Assembly: GCF_020382885.2 (NCBI RefSeq)
Contig: NC_058513.1
Span: 8,589,774-8,653,773, forward strand
Direction of reading: 5' to 3'
Origin: Scatophagus argus
Lineage: Eukaryota; Chordata; Actinopteri; Scatophagidae
Length of the DNA: 64,000 nt
The notes under the pieces were generated by a model, which was not told the origin of the DNA, searched no databases, and saw only the letters and a program-made list of their open reading frames with translations. Shown here piece by piece: positions 23,591 to 34,958 of the stretch. The position numbers and the translations under genes were made by a program. The stretch's first letter is position 1. Each line of letters starts with the position of its first letter.

Positions 23591-23766
23591 CTTCTGCAAC
23601 TGTTGCTCGCTACTTGTGGTACCGGAAGTAGTACGCTGTAACGTCATCTCGCGGGAATTCAGTGTGCCAAAACGGAAGCGTCGTCACAGGACTACACATG
23701 ATTCAAGTGTTTCTAGGACACTATCGACTTCTTGGTGGTGTTAGTTTGTCTTAGGTGTCGATGAAG
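23591..23766. promoter_or_regulatory. Bidirectional promoter between wdr24 and the Amun-like gene
   Basis: The wdr24 leader exon appears to end at 23591 on the minus strand (GCAGAAG then gtttgt). The Amun-like leader exon ends at 23766 on the plus strand (GATGAAG then gtgagt). The ~175 bp between the two donors include ccggaagt (ETS-type, 23622-23629), acgtca (CRE half-site, 23641-23646), tctcgcggga (23647-23656, like the TCTCGCGAGA housekeeping motif) and a second cggaag. There is no TATA box. This fits a head-to-head housekeeping promoter. Confidence 0.6.
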
Positions 23767-23899
23767 GTGAGTGATGTATTTGTTGAATCAGAGGCATTCA
23801 GTGTGAAAATAACACGTTTAATAAATTCCATTCCTGTCAAAGAGAGGCTTTGCAAGCTTTGTTTTTGTCTGTAGGTGATGGTGTGAGTTCTCTGCTGCC

Positions 23900-25655
23900 A
23901 TGAGTACTCTGTTTGCCTGTGAGGATCCAGCAATATGGAGGGGTGTGTTTGTGAAATACTGGGATGTGGTGGAGGCTAAGGCCAAAGGCAAGAAACCTGG
24001 AAAGCTGCTGAACCTTGACAAGTGGTAAATACCCTTTCATCGGTGTCAAAATGATACCAAATTTCCCCAAACTCACTCATTTCAGAGCTGTAGCAGTTTC
24101 ACACAACAATCCCAACATCAAAGTCCATTTACTTGTATATCCAGGGCTTTCAACTGTACCACAGTGTCTTTATTCACAGAGTGGGTTTGTTCAGTTTGTT
24201 GAATGTTCCAGCTCAGTAACTTTTATTCGATTTCATAAAATACTTGTAGTACTTCCTGTAAATGTTCACTTGTTTTATCTCTATAACAACTGAGCAAACT
24301 CCACCTGCTGATGAAACAGGTAGACAGTAAAAAGTTGAAAAATCTGGAAAACGCTGCTAAGTGGGACTTTGGTTTGTTTTGTCCAATCTCTTGAGCTGCT
24401 TTTACAAATGATTTACATTGTGTTTTTAATATGAATGTTGGTATTTAAAAAAAAATCATTCTTGAGTAAGATGAGAAGTGACTGATCCTAATCTGTTTGT
24501 ATTTGTGGTAAGGTACCAAGAGGAGCTGCCCACGCTGATTTCAAGTCGACCTGACAAACATGTCACTCTGTCAGAGCTGGTGAAACTGATGGAGTGGAAG
24601 CTCACTGTGAGTAGCATCTAGACACTAAATTATAATAATCCCAAGGAACTTTAACGCACCCACGCAAAATGTCACACTGCTCCTTCTAACATATAGTATA
24701 GTGCAGCTTTGAAGAGGCTCTGACAGTCTAAAAGCACTCAGTGCATCAGCTGTGTCCTTGAGAGGCCCCATGTGCTTTTCTGCAGAGAGGGAAGTTCAGG
24801 CCACGGCTGCAGCAGCTGGTGACTTCCAACAGTGAGGACACTGTGGAGAAATGTTCCAGAAAGGCCTTCAGCCTCCTGCCCGATGTGCAGGCAGCAGTCG
24901 CAGAGCTCAGCTCACTGAAAGGAGTGGGCCCAGCCACAGCTTCAGGTTAGCAAATAGATCAAAACTTAAAATTCATATTGACAAAATGTCTCTGTGATCC
25001 TCTTAATGCACAAAGTGATTGCTTTCTCAGTATGTATGCAGTCGGACCTCCTGTTCTCTGTTCTCACTTCAAGGCTGCATTCAGCTTGGTTTTGAGGCTG
25101 ACTGTCAGTTCTGCTCTAGCTATATTGGCAGCAGGAGCTCCAGAACAGACTGCATTCATGTCTGATGAAGCCATGGAGAGTGTACCAGGACTAAAGCCCA
25201 TCCAATACACGGCCAAGCACTATGCACTCTACCTGGGCAAAATGGTTGAGAGGACTAACAAACTAAACAAAGGTGAGTCACCAGTACACATGCATTGGTC
25301 CGCTTTGGCATTATAGTGTTGTGGATGCATCTGCATTCTGAATGAAATGGAACTTAATGTGGCTGTTTTACCCTAAACAATAGAAAAAGTTAAAAAAAAA
25401 AACTGTTGATGTATTTTCTGTTATATATCTGTGTAAGCACTGTATCAAAAAGGGTTTTCCCTCTCGTTCTCAGTGGATCCACAGCAGGACTGGACGCCTC
25501 ACAGGCTGGAGTTGTGTTTGTGGGCGATGACCATAGCCAAGCAGCAGCAGCTCCCACTTCTAGAGGATGTTGATTTGAAGGTCAGCAGTGTGTCACAGAG
25601 GTGCCCAGACACTGACACTGGCCAAGGACCGGCAAAGAAGCTCAAAACAAGATAA
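23900..25655 (+). CDS. Amun-like protein with a helix-hairpin-helix (DNA glycosylase-like) core
   Basis: Five coding exons: 23900-24024, 24513-24606, 24786-24945, 25120-25272 and 25474-25655, in frame for 237 residues. It starts MSTLFACEDPAIWRGVF. Blocks include LLNLDKWYQEELPTLISSR, LVKLMEWKLTRGKFRPRLQQL, a helix-hairpin-helix LSSLKGVGPATASAILAAG followed by FMSDEAMESVPG, and WTPHRLELCLWAM. A basic tail (KKLKTR) ends the protein. GVGPATA plus a downstream Asp resembles HhH-GPD DNA glycosylases. I recall this layout from the family that includes Drosophila Amun, an uncharacterised nuclear protein. Enzyme activity is not established. I know no standard mammalian symbol. A 5-codon uORF (ATG AAG across the leader junction) may precede the start. 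Confidence 0.8.
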
Positions 25656-25726
25656 AAAATTACTATTGCTCTGTATGTTTTACATTAAACTTTCTTAAAT
25701 GTTGGTCAGCTGTTCTTCCACAAAAT

Positions 25727-25732
25727 AATAAA
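25727..25732 (+). terminator. Poly(A) signal AATAAA, Amun-like gene
   Basis: AATAAA 72 bp after the stop codon in ataataaagctttt. Confidence 0.65.
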
Positions 25733-25904
25733 GCTTTTATATCAAATAGAATACATTTGTCTTTGTTGGAGGAGTTTAGGTTTAGAAATGTTCTGTAAAA
25801 ACCTACGACCACATTGTAAAGATCACATGAAGAGCTTTAGTTAACATTATCTAATGATCCAGTTTAAGTATGCCAGTCATACAGCCATGACCGTGATGTT
25901 CAGG

Positions 25905-26130
25905 GCTGTAAATAAAGTTATTTAATTAATCAGTTTATTTACTTGATAAATCAAGTAATCATTTGACCTATAAAACATCAGAAACATCAAAACACAGAGA
26001 CGAAGGTCATGTTGTTAGGTGTCGACCAGTAATCTAAAATTAGTCAGTTTACTGTCATGGAGGGCTAAAATCATCGGAAAATATTTACCTTTGATGAGCT
26101 GGCTTCAGTCAGAAAAAGTATTAAGTATCA
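25905..26130 (+). repeat. Dispersed teleost repeat (copy 2 of 3)
   Basis: Contains gacctataaaacatcagaaa, cagtttactgtcatgga and atcggaaaatatttacc, matching the same family as the 20170 and 62345 copies. It lies just past the 3' end of the Amun-like gene. Confidence 0.6.
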
Positions 26131-29100
26131 ACTAACTGCTCTCAGCTCAGAGGTAATGATTTTGTACACCCAAAGCAGTAAGATGTTGCCACAGTATTGT
26201 TCTTTATTTATATTGTTTCTAAATTAAAGCAAAGTACAATGAACAGTACAAAATAAAACAAAATATATTCATATATACAATATAAAATGGTTCAGTTCAG
26301 AACATTTAAAAAGTACAATAGATTGTGAAATAATTAATGAGGACTTTGATATAAATTATCCATTTGTAAATTTAGTTTTCCTTCATTTCCTCATGAGCAA
26401 GAGAAAAATAGCTTCTGCTTTTTCTTTTTGTAAACGCTGTGTTGGTACAACCTCTTGTCTGGTCTGAGAGATTGAACCTCATAAGCTTGGCACCATTTTA
26501 TCGATACGAGTAAGCAGCTCAGGAAAAACTACCACAGCAGCACAGATAGGATTTTTTTTCTTAAATTCTAAACCATCTAAACTGGGAAACAACTGTGATC
26601 ATAAGAAACCACCTGTGATATTTGCATGATCTCGGGTGGCTCAGGCAGAATCAAAGCTAGAAACTGGGAAGGACTTCAGTAAAATTCTCTGTCACAAACC
26701 AGAAAATACACCCTCATCTCAAACTCTTTATACTTCTTTCAGTTTTCACTAATCCACTTGAGATGCAGAATGCTCCCCATTCCTTTAAATTTTAAGCATA
26801 ATGGATAGCTGGGTAAACTGCTGAACTATGACAACCTGCAAGCATTCGGATTCACCATTACATGTTTACTCTGCACTGCAGTATCGTCTCCAAGCCAGTT
26901 TAACTGGCTAATTAGCACAAATCAGACCTTGTTTTACACATTTTAACACATCAATATCCAGGATAATTTGGGAACTAAAAACAAACATCTGTATTTTTGA
27001 GGCCCTAGAACCCCTAAACCAGAGTTTCAGGTTTCAACATGTTTAGTAAAACACTACGAGTTTAAAGGTATGCACTGGTGAGAATCTAATGACTGTTGTT
27101 ATGAGTACAGGTCCATCTCTGGAGCTACAGTAGCCTGCTTTACCTGCACAGTCCTGCAATGAGATCAATCACATACTCATCTATATCTAAGTAGCAATAA
27201 GCACTAAGAAAAGGCAACTTGGCCGGCTTGTTGGCAAGCAGTAGTTCAGAGCAGCTACTGGATGTATTAACAACGGCGGCTTCTTTCTCTTAGGGATCCT
27301 GTGCATGATCATGTAGAGTATAACACACAGCTAGGAGCAAAGCAGCCTTTCTGCTTGGAGCTCCGTCTTGGGCTTTTATATTATAAAAAGGCATTGGGCG
27401 TAACAGCACAATGGATTGGCATAGGGAGGTAAAAAAAAAAAAGAAAAAGCATCAAAGAATGTTCATGGCAGTAGAGAATATGGCACATGCCAACATGTTT
27501 GTTAGCTACAAATAAGAGCAAGAAAAAGAAAAGCTCACTTACGACAACATACAGCAGTCAGAGAGGAATGTCAAGTGTGCTGTCTTTTTCAAATGAGACG
27601 AGCACAGAAATCAACAGTATTTTGGGTCCTTGTATGAATGAGACTATGGATGTTATTGATAGTCATGCCATCCATCACCCGTGCCTTCCTTACACTGCTG
27701 AAAACAAATATGTCACTCCAAGACGGCAATTAAATTAACATCATGCAGCCTGTCAGATCCATTTATTAAAGGAAGATATCCTGTTTATGGCCTAGCTTTG
27801 GGCTCTGGTGTATCCAGCCATGCATCATCTTGACACCGGGGGTGTTGTGACATGAGCGCGACAGGATGTGAAAGCACGAACACTGCTGCTGCAGCCCCAC
27901 TGAGGTTTTGTGAAGAGTGCCAGCGCTGTCTATTGTTTCTGCCGTCCCTCCATCCCTCACAAACCGTCACATGCCGTCAGCCGGAGGATGTGAATCAGGC
28001 CTCTGTCACTCCTCTCCTTTAAGACGAGCTGCTGTCTGAGTGCAGGAGAGGCTTTTTACCAGACAGGGAGATGACTTTTGAGAAGGTGTGTGATGGTGCT
28101 GCGGTAGGCTCAGGACCAGGAGATCTGGCTTACAGAAAAGTAATAAAGCACTCCTAAAAAAAACTTTCCCTCCACCTGGTTGTTTAATATGCTTCTCATT
28201 TTCTCCTGCTACTGTCTGCTTTTTCCAGAAGAGAATTGTATAAATGACAGATTTAATACTGGACAGTTCACTTTGTGTCAGAACAACTTAAGCAAGTATC
28301 TTTTTTTTTCCCTTCTTTTTGAGTTTTAGGGGCATCAAGAATTCACAAGTCGTTTTCAGTCCCGCATGTACGGCCAGGAGGAGTAATATTCACAGTTAAT
28401 GTGTTCTACAAAAACATTGCCATTTACTAGCCCTTTTTACAACCCTTCCGGGTTCCTATGAATCTTAAGTTAAAGAGGCACATTAACCTCCTCACAGGCA
28501 TCCTCTTTATCTTCATTATAGGCTAACAGAGTATGTATGCATTATTCATCAATGTATCTTTGCTATCCCAAGCAATAATACTTCCCGCTATACACAAGAG
28601 TTTCCATCAAGGATCCCTTACTACCGAGTACTGGCAACCTTTTTTTTTTCTTGATGTATCCAAAAATGGCTTATCCTGGCGATTTCATTTAGATTCCCTC
28701 ATTTAACAAACTCTTCTGTTACCACTGAAAGTTTCACGTGGAAGCAAATGCTGTATTTATGACCAACTATCAAATTTGGCAAACGCATAAATTTTTGCCT
28801 GCCGTGCAGCCAGTGGACATTCAAATGAATTATTGATTGAAAGACTGAAAAATGGAACGTAGCATGAGTAAATGTAATTGCTGTCCTCGCCTCAATATTC
28901 AAAAAAAAAAAAGCTTGCACCACTCTGCAGATAATATATGACAGAGGCCCCGTCCATAATTTGCCATTTGCAAAAGCAGAACTGCAGCGAGGCGTTTGGG
29001 CACTGCAGGGGACAGTATGGAAATGTGAGCGCTTGCGAAAATGAAGCTGTGTCCGCTACAAACAAGTTGGCAAACGAGTTGTAAAAATGAATCTAGTTAC

Positions 29101-29801
29101 ATGAAAATATTTCAAACAGTCCAGAGTTTCACAGGCTTGTACTTGCACAGTTTGTCTTCTTACACCACATCTGTTGAATATTCACAAAGCGGAAAGGATG
29201 CTTGATCACACACAAAAAAAAAATAAAATGTCGCTGCAGCTACCAATCAGCAGTTTTCAAACCAACAAACACATTTCTACCTCTGCTTTTGCCCTCTCGA
29301 ATTAGTTCTTCCTATGGCTTATTTTGTAAAGCACTAAAGATTTATAAAACCCAGTGAGCTCGAGTCAGTGTCAGTGGTCATCCAACAAACCGGGAGTGGG
29401 GGAGGGTTCTGCCTCATAAACTATTTTTCAGAGGATCAAAGCCATACAGGAGTTATCAGAACAACAATCATAGCATTGATTTTGCACCATTTGAAATGAT
29501 TCTTTTTCCCCTTCATAGAGGGAAAAAATACAAATAAATATACTCTTGGTTATGAACATACAATATACACATCCACTATCAAATGAAAAACGGGGACAAC
29601 TTAATAACACTCTTTTTTTTTCTTTATAGGTACATTCCTTTACAAAAGTATACAGTCCCTATGAGAAACTGAGGTATAGACTGGGCCTGACTGAGAGACC
29701 CCAATGCCCTCTGGGACGCAAAAGGTCAGAGGTCAGGTGATGACACATCCGCGCCCTCCCCAGTTCAGTCTGTCAGAGCGAGAACAGGCAGAGGTCAGTC
29801 A

Positions 29802-29825
29802 GTGTGTGTGTGTGTGTGTGTGTGT
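29802..29825. repeat. (GT)12 microsatellite
   Basis: Uninterrupted GT dinucleotides, 24 bp. Confidence 0.95.
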
Positions 29826-29903
29826 ATTGTTTCTTCTCTTCGGTTTGTCCACATTGACCTATAGAATCAGGCAGTGGCTGCTCTCAAAGACAAAGAGGAG
29901 AAA

Positions 29904-29905
<2 letters not shown>

Positions 29906-29942
<37 letters not shown>
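29906..29942. repeat. (TG)18 microsatellite
   Basis: Uninterrupted TG dinucleotides, about 37 bp, 80 bp from the preceding GT run. Confidence 0.95.
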
Positions 29943-29944
<2 letters not shown>

Positions 29945-31313
29945 TTATCTCGCCGAGCATGACATGGCATATTTTACACGGTGCGCCTAGCAAATCGGTG
30001 GTTAGCGTTTGACACATCAACAGGAGGCGTTCACTGGATTAAGTAATGACCATCCAGGAAACCTCAGCTTCAGAATCTGAACTTCCTTTGGCTTTCCCTC
30101 CTGTCACACAGTCACTCTCGTTTCCTATCGTGCCGTCTTATCCATGTTATGTGAACTGTTTCTGTATCCACAGTGTAGGTATGATGTCATGGAAACAATA
30201 TAGAAAAATTGATGTCATTATCTTTTTATTTTTTTTTTGAAGTGAAAATGTCAGCGATGCCTCCGGCCTCATGGTGCTCCTCGAGGATGACAGAAGCCAT
30301 ATAAAATCTGTCTGCAACATTTTCCTTAATTCTCCTTGCAACTGCTCTGACAAAGGGCTTCTTATTCCATTTCCATTTGCACTTGGCAGCAACGAATTTT
30401 GACTGATGTCTTAGCAACTACTAAGCAGCTTAATTTGTAGAAAATAAATAATCTGTTTGTTGTTATTTTGTTTTCCTCAGTTAGTGTGCCGACAATTTTT
30501 CAAAAAAGCAGCAGTGACACCTGTGAGTTACAGCAGTGCTTTGCTGTGTTTTGTTCTTTGTCTTTCTGTTTTGTTTTGTTTTGGTTTGATTTCAAGAACA
30601 CGCTCTTCCTGAAATTCTTCCTTAAATCTTCTCCTGCAGCTCTGATTTGTGTCACAGCCAAACATTCAGACGTCTACTCTGCTCCAGCACCTTTAAGCAA
30701 AACATTGAAACCCTCTCATATTAGGGTGCGCTGCTGATCCTGGTCTCTGTACTTTACAAAAGACAGAAAATTTCTCTTAGCATTTTTCCAGAATTGTCAC
30801 CACCACAGTACACAACACTGCTGTTTTCCTCCTTTTACCAGAGGCATGTGTGATTATGTCTAACTTCTTCTTACTTGAGGCCTTCACATGTTGCAAAGAT
30901 GCATTCAAAAGAAACAAGTGATGAAACAGCTTTTCAAAAAGCCTCCAAAAATAAAAAACGGCAAAATGCTCACTTCAACGTTAGCGCTGGTAATGTGGAT
31001 GAGATTTCAACATATATATAAAAAGATATAATGTTCCTCAAAATGGATCTGAGGAACTTTAACCTGTACTTGTTGCTACTGTAATCCCTCTTTAATAAAA
31101 GAGACATATTTTCTTTGATTTGCAAAGTATCTGTAAAAAAAGGATTCTTGGTCAATTTTTCGTTTTGAATGATTTCATATCTCAGTTGGGTCTAACTTGA
31201 GAGGAGATGGGAAAGTTAACTATGGTCAAAGGGGAGCCTTTGTTTGGATCAGGGTGGGAGTCAGAGTGTAAGTGAAGCAGGGCCTGTGGGAGAGTAGGGA
31301 TGGGGGGCCTTCA

Positions 31314-34300
31314 TCAGGGAGGAGGCGGTATCTGCACCCCCAGCAACTCATATGCAAAGATGTTCCAGAAGATGGCGAAGAGGAGGAAGGTGATGAAGGA
31401 GAAGACGATCACCCACCAGGAGCACTGTTTCTGCAGACTCTCCTCGTAGCTGCGCAGAATCAGCAGCCCCATGCTGATGCCGACCACAGCCCCCGACAGG
31501 TGTGCCATGAAGCTGGGCTGTGGCCCCGAGGAGGGCAGCGGTGGTGAAAAGCGGAGCCAGACTGCACGTCCCACTTCCGAACTCACTGTGGAGGAGAGAC
31601 AGAATCAACGTGGAGAATTCTCCGAGATACATATCAGAGAATCTATCTAGATACATATACTACATAGACAAAAGTAGTGGCACACCTGATCATTACACCA
31701 ACATGGACTCTAATCACTTCTCATTCTCAATGCATAGGCAGCTTTCCAGCTATAACAGCTTCCCCTCTTTTCACGGGATTTTGGAGTGTTTCTGTGGGAA
31801 TTTTTGCCCATTCATGCAGTAGAGCATTTGTGAGGTCAGACACTGATGTTGGACAAAAAGGTCTGGCTCGCAATCTCCATTCCAGTTCATCAGGAAAGTG
31901 GGATTGAAGCCAGTCAAGTTCTCCCACACCAAACTCATCCAGCCATGTCTTTATGGACTTTGCTTTGTGCACTGGGGCACAGTCATGCTGGAAGAGAAAA
32001 GGTTGGAAGCGTAGCATTGTCCAAAATGTCCAAGATTTCCTGTCACTGGAAATAAGGAGCTGATCCCAAATCCTGGAAAACAGCTCCACACCACACCTGA
32101 ATTCAATAATAAAGACGTGTGCGTGGATACTTTTGTCTATAAAGTGTACATGTTGTCATTCAAAACATTTTTCATAAACCTTTTAAGAAAAGGTGTCATT
32201 TGTATGAGTCACTTTTCCACATATGCCTGCTGAAGACTGCAGTTGACTCGATACTTGCTGAGCTATACAGTGCACTGAAGTAAAGTGTTTTATCAAAGTC
32301 TACTTGTGCAGGCAAAGAAAGGTCACAGGAGGATTTAAGTACATCTTGATTCTAAAAATTGCTCCCAAATGTTATTTGCTGTTGTTTGTTGCTGCTCCTA
32401 CAAAGCTGAATAAGTACTCTATAAAACCTGTGCAAATGTTAATTCAGTCTTCGCAGTATCTCACACAAACAACGTGTCACTTTTTATTTTGAAATGCTGT
32501 ATTCCCTGTTTGTAAAACAATGAGGAGAAGTATCACTTCCCAGCAGAGGCTTGCTGCTCTCAGTGCAGGGGCGGCAGGCCCGGGACAGATGGAGGGAGCA
32601 TATTGCTCACTAATGAAAGTCACAGTGTATCGGCCCTCGTGTTGAGAAAAAGGACAAGTAGTATGACTCAAACGCTTTGGAAAACAACAACAACACGTCC
32701 AGTCACTGAGGCTCTCACTCTGAGCAGCTAATGAACATATCTTGAGTTGCGAGTCTGTTGCTCAGCTTTAAGAGTTTTTTTAAAAGCCCGCTCAGATGAT
32801 AAACACTGTGCTGAACTTTGAGGAGGTGTGCGGTAAGTCAACGAAAATAAGCAAATGCCGAAAAATGAAAGGTTGCAAATGCTCCCTATTTAATGATTTA
32901 ACTATAAATTTAGCATAAATAGCAACAGTAGGAACGAATGCGTGGGGCTTGGAGAGTAAATCTGGACAACTTACTGCAAACTAGTGCCAGGATCATGCGG
33001 AGCAGCTTGTATGGACAGCGCATCCCGGCCCAGTTCTGCAACACAGAGCCAAAGTGTCTGGTCAGCACAAACAATCACGACACCAACAAGCGATTCATAC
33101 ACAAGTATATTAACAGTCTTGGAAGAAAGGCCTCAGTCTCTACCTTCTGTACATATTTAGACCTGAAAGAAAAACAACCCATGTCCTTATGAGAGAGGTG
33201 GCAGAGGTGAGGGTAGCACTTACACCACACACAGACATGATTATACACCTGGCTGCTCTTCACTTGCTGGTTCCAACCCAGTGGCACTCTATTAATTAGG
33301 GCTGAGATAATTTAACAGAAGGGGAGATTGGGCCAATAAATAGCAGTTCTGATTCTCTGGGGGTAAAAAGAACAATGGGGCTCTAACTTAGAATAACACA
33401 TTTACTCTCCTGGATGGAAAATTGTACCAGTCACATCCCTCCTTCTGTTCCTGGCTGTGGGGGTATGAGCCAGGGCCAGTGTTTCCTGGTCTTCTCTCAC
33501 AGCAGAAACAGAAATGGTCAAAGGCATGCAAAATTAAAGACAGAGCGGAAAGGATAAATAAAACCTGCCGTGACCATACATCGGAGTGGCAGTGCTTATA
33601 ATGTCACAATATTTCTACAAATAAATGATTAATATCATGGATGGGGGGAGGTCTGAGGTGGGAATCGGATGTGTGTGAGGCGCAAGAAAGAGATCATGCT
33701 GCTCAGAAGACAGAAATATAAAAACGTGGAAAAGTAAGAGCTCATTTTTCTTTCAAAACAACAATTTGGACAATTTGTTTCCAAGATGTATTCTGGTAGT
33801 TTGGCTGGAGCCGTATGGTGTCCAGAAAGTCACATCCACAGCCTGTGCTCCAAACTTCACTGAATCTGAAAATGTCTGTTGAATGAAACAGATGATGATG
33901 CTTGATGACAGATGGCGGGGAATTTACTGGGTCAAGGCTGAACAAGGTTTCGAGATTTCCTTCAAAAACACAACAGTTAAAAAAAAAAAAAAACAACCCA
34001 AAACCAATCGGAGCAGAACTAAGATGTGCCTTGCAGGCTTTTCCTACAACAAACAGACATCGAGCGTAACAGACCAAACAAACTGTCTGTCAGCTGCAAC
34101 GACCACAGCTACAGTTACAAAGCCTCTGCTTTTGGTCCCACAGTGCGCTTTGATTTCTATCCCTGCTGGCATCTCCACTGCCCACAGAGAACAGCGACAT
34201 TAGTTAAAGTGATTCGTCAGATGTAACACTGCCTTGAGAGTTGAAGAGCGTGGAAGGCATTTCACATATAAACCTTGTGACAGAGCCAAACAAATACACA

Positions 34301-34902
34301 CCGGGGTTAAAAAACCCCCCCAAAACTCTCAAACAGCATCAAGAGAATTCAGTGCTTGTTTTTTGCTTTCAGTGGACACAACATGTTCTTAATAATTAAT
34401 CTAAGTGTGTGAAAGCGCAATTCGGTCCAGATTCATCAATACAAATGATGAGAGCAGTGGAAAAATGTTATGTTCAGTATCAGAACATTTCTCATCGACA
34501 GAGTTCAGTGAGAGCTTCCCTGAAGAGGTCAAATAATCAGAATAATTAGTGGCATTTTTCCAAAAACTGCTGGGCAATGAAAACTATTTATCACATCGAG
34601 GTGATCCTGCTGCAGCAGGGAAAACCTCCAGCTAACATCTATTGCACAAATATTTATCTAAACATGTAAAACAGTGAAAATCAAGACGTTTGGGGTCTCG
34701 GTGGACAGGTGTGACATATTTCCTCCACTGAAAACCGCTTTCTGACGTAACACAATGGAGATGATGATTATGATGCTGATGCTGATGATGACAGTTACCA
34801 TGACGACATTGGCCAGATGCGCTGAGCACAGAGCATAGACCCCACCGGAGCCCCCCACCACTGGAGCGCGCATGTCGGTGATGGACACAGTCAGCGAGCC
34901 TG

Positions 34903-34958
<56 letters not shown>

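Larger units (their letters stand above)
26131..31313 (-). other. Gene-free 5 kb, possibly a long rhbdl1 3' UTR
   Basis: No coding exon is recognised between the Amun-like gene and the rhbdl1 stop codon. On the minus strand several AATAAA signals are possible (for example the reverse complement of tttatt at 26203-26208 and near 30226), so the rhbdl1 3' UTR could extend up to about 5.1 kb. The region holds two GT microsatellites and AT-rich sequence. The extent of the transcript is inference. Confidence 0.35.

Noticed and set aside
29704-30012. 102-codon frame with Cys-Val repeats
   Set aside because: The Cys-Val runs are just translated GT microsatellites.
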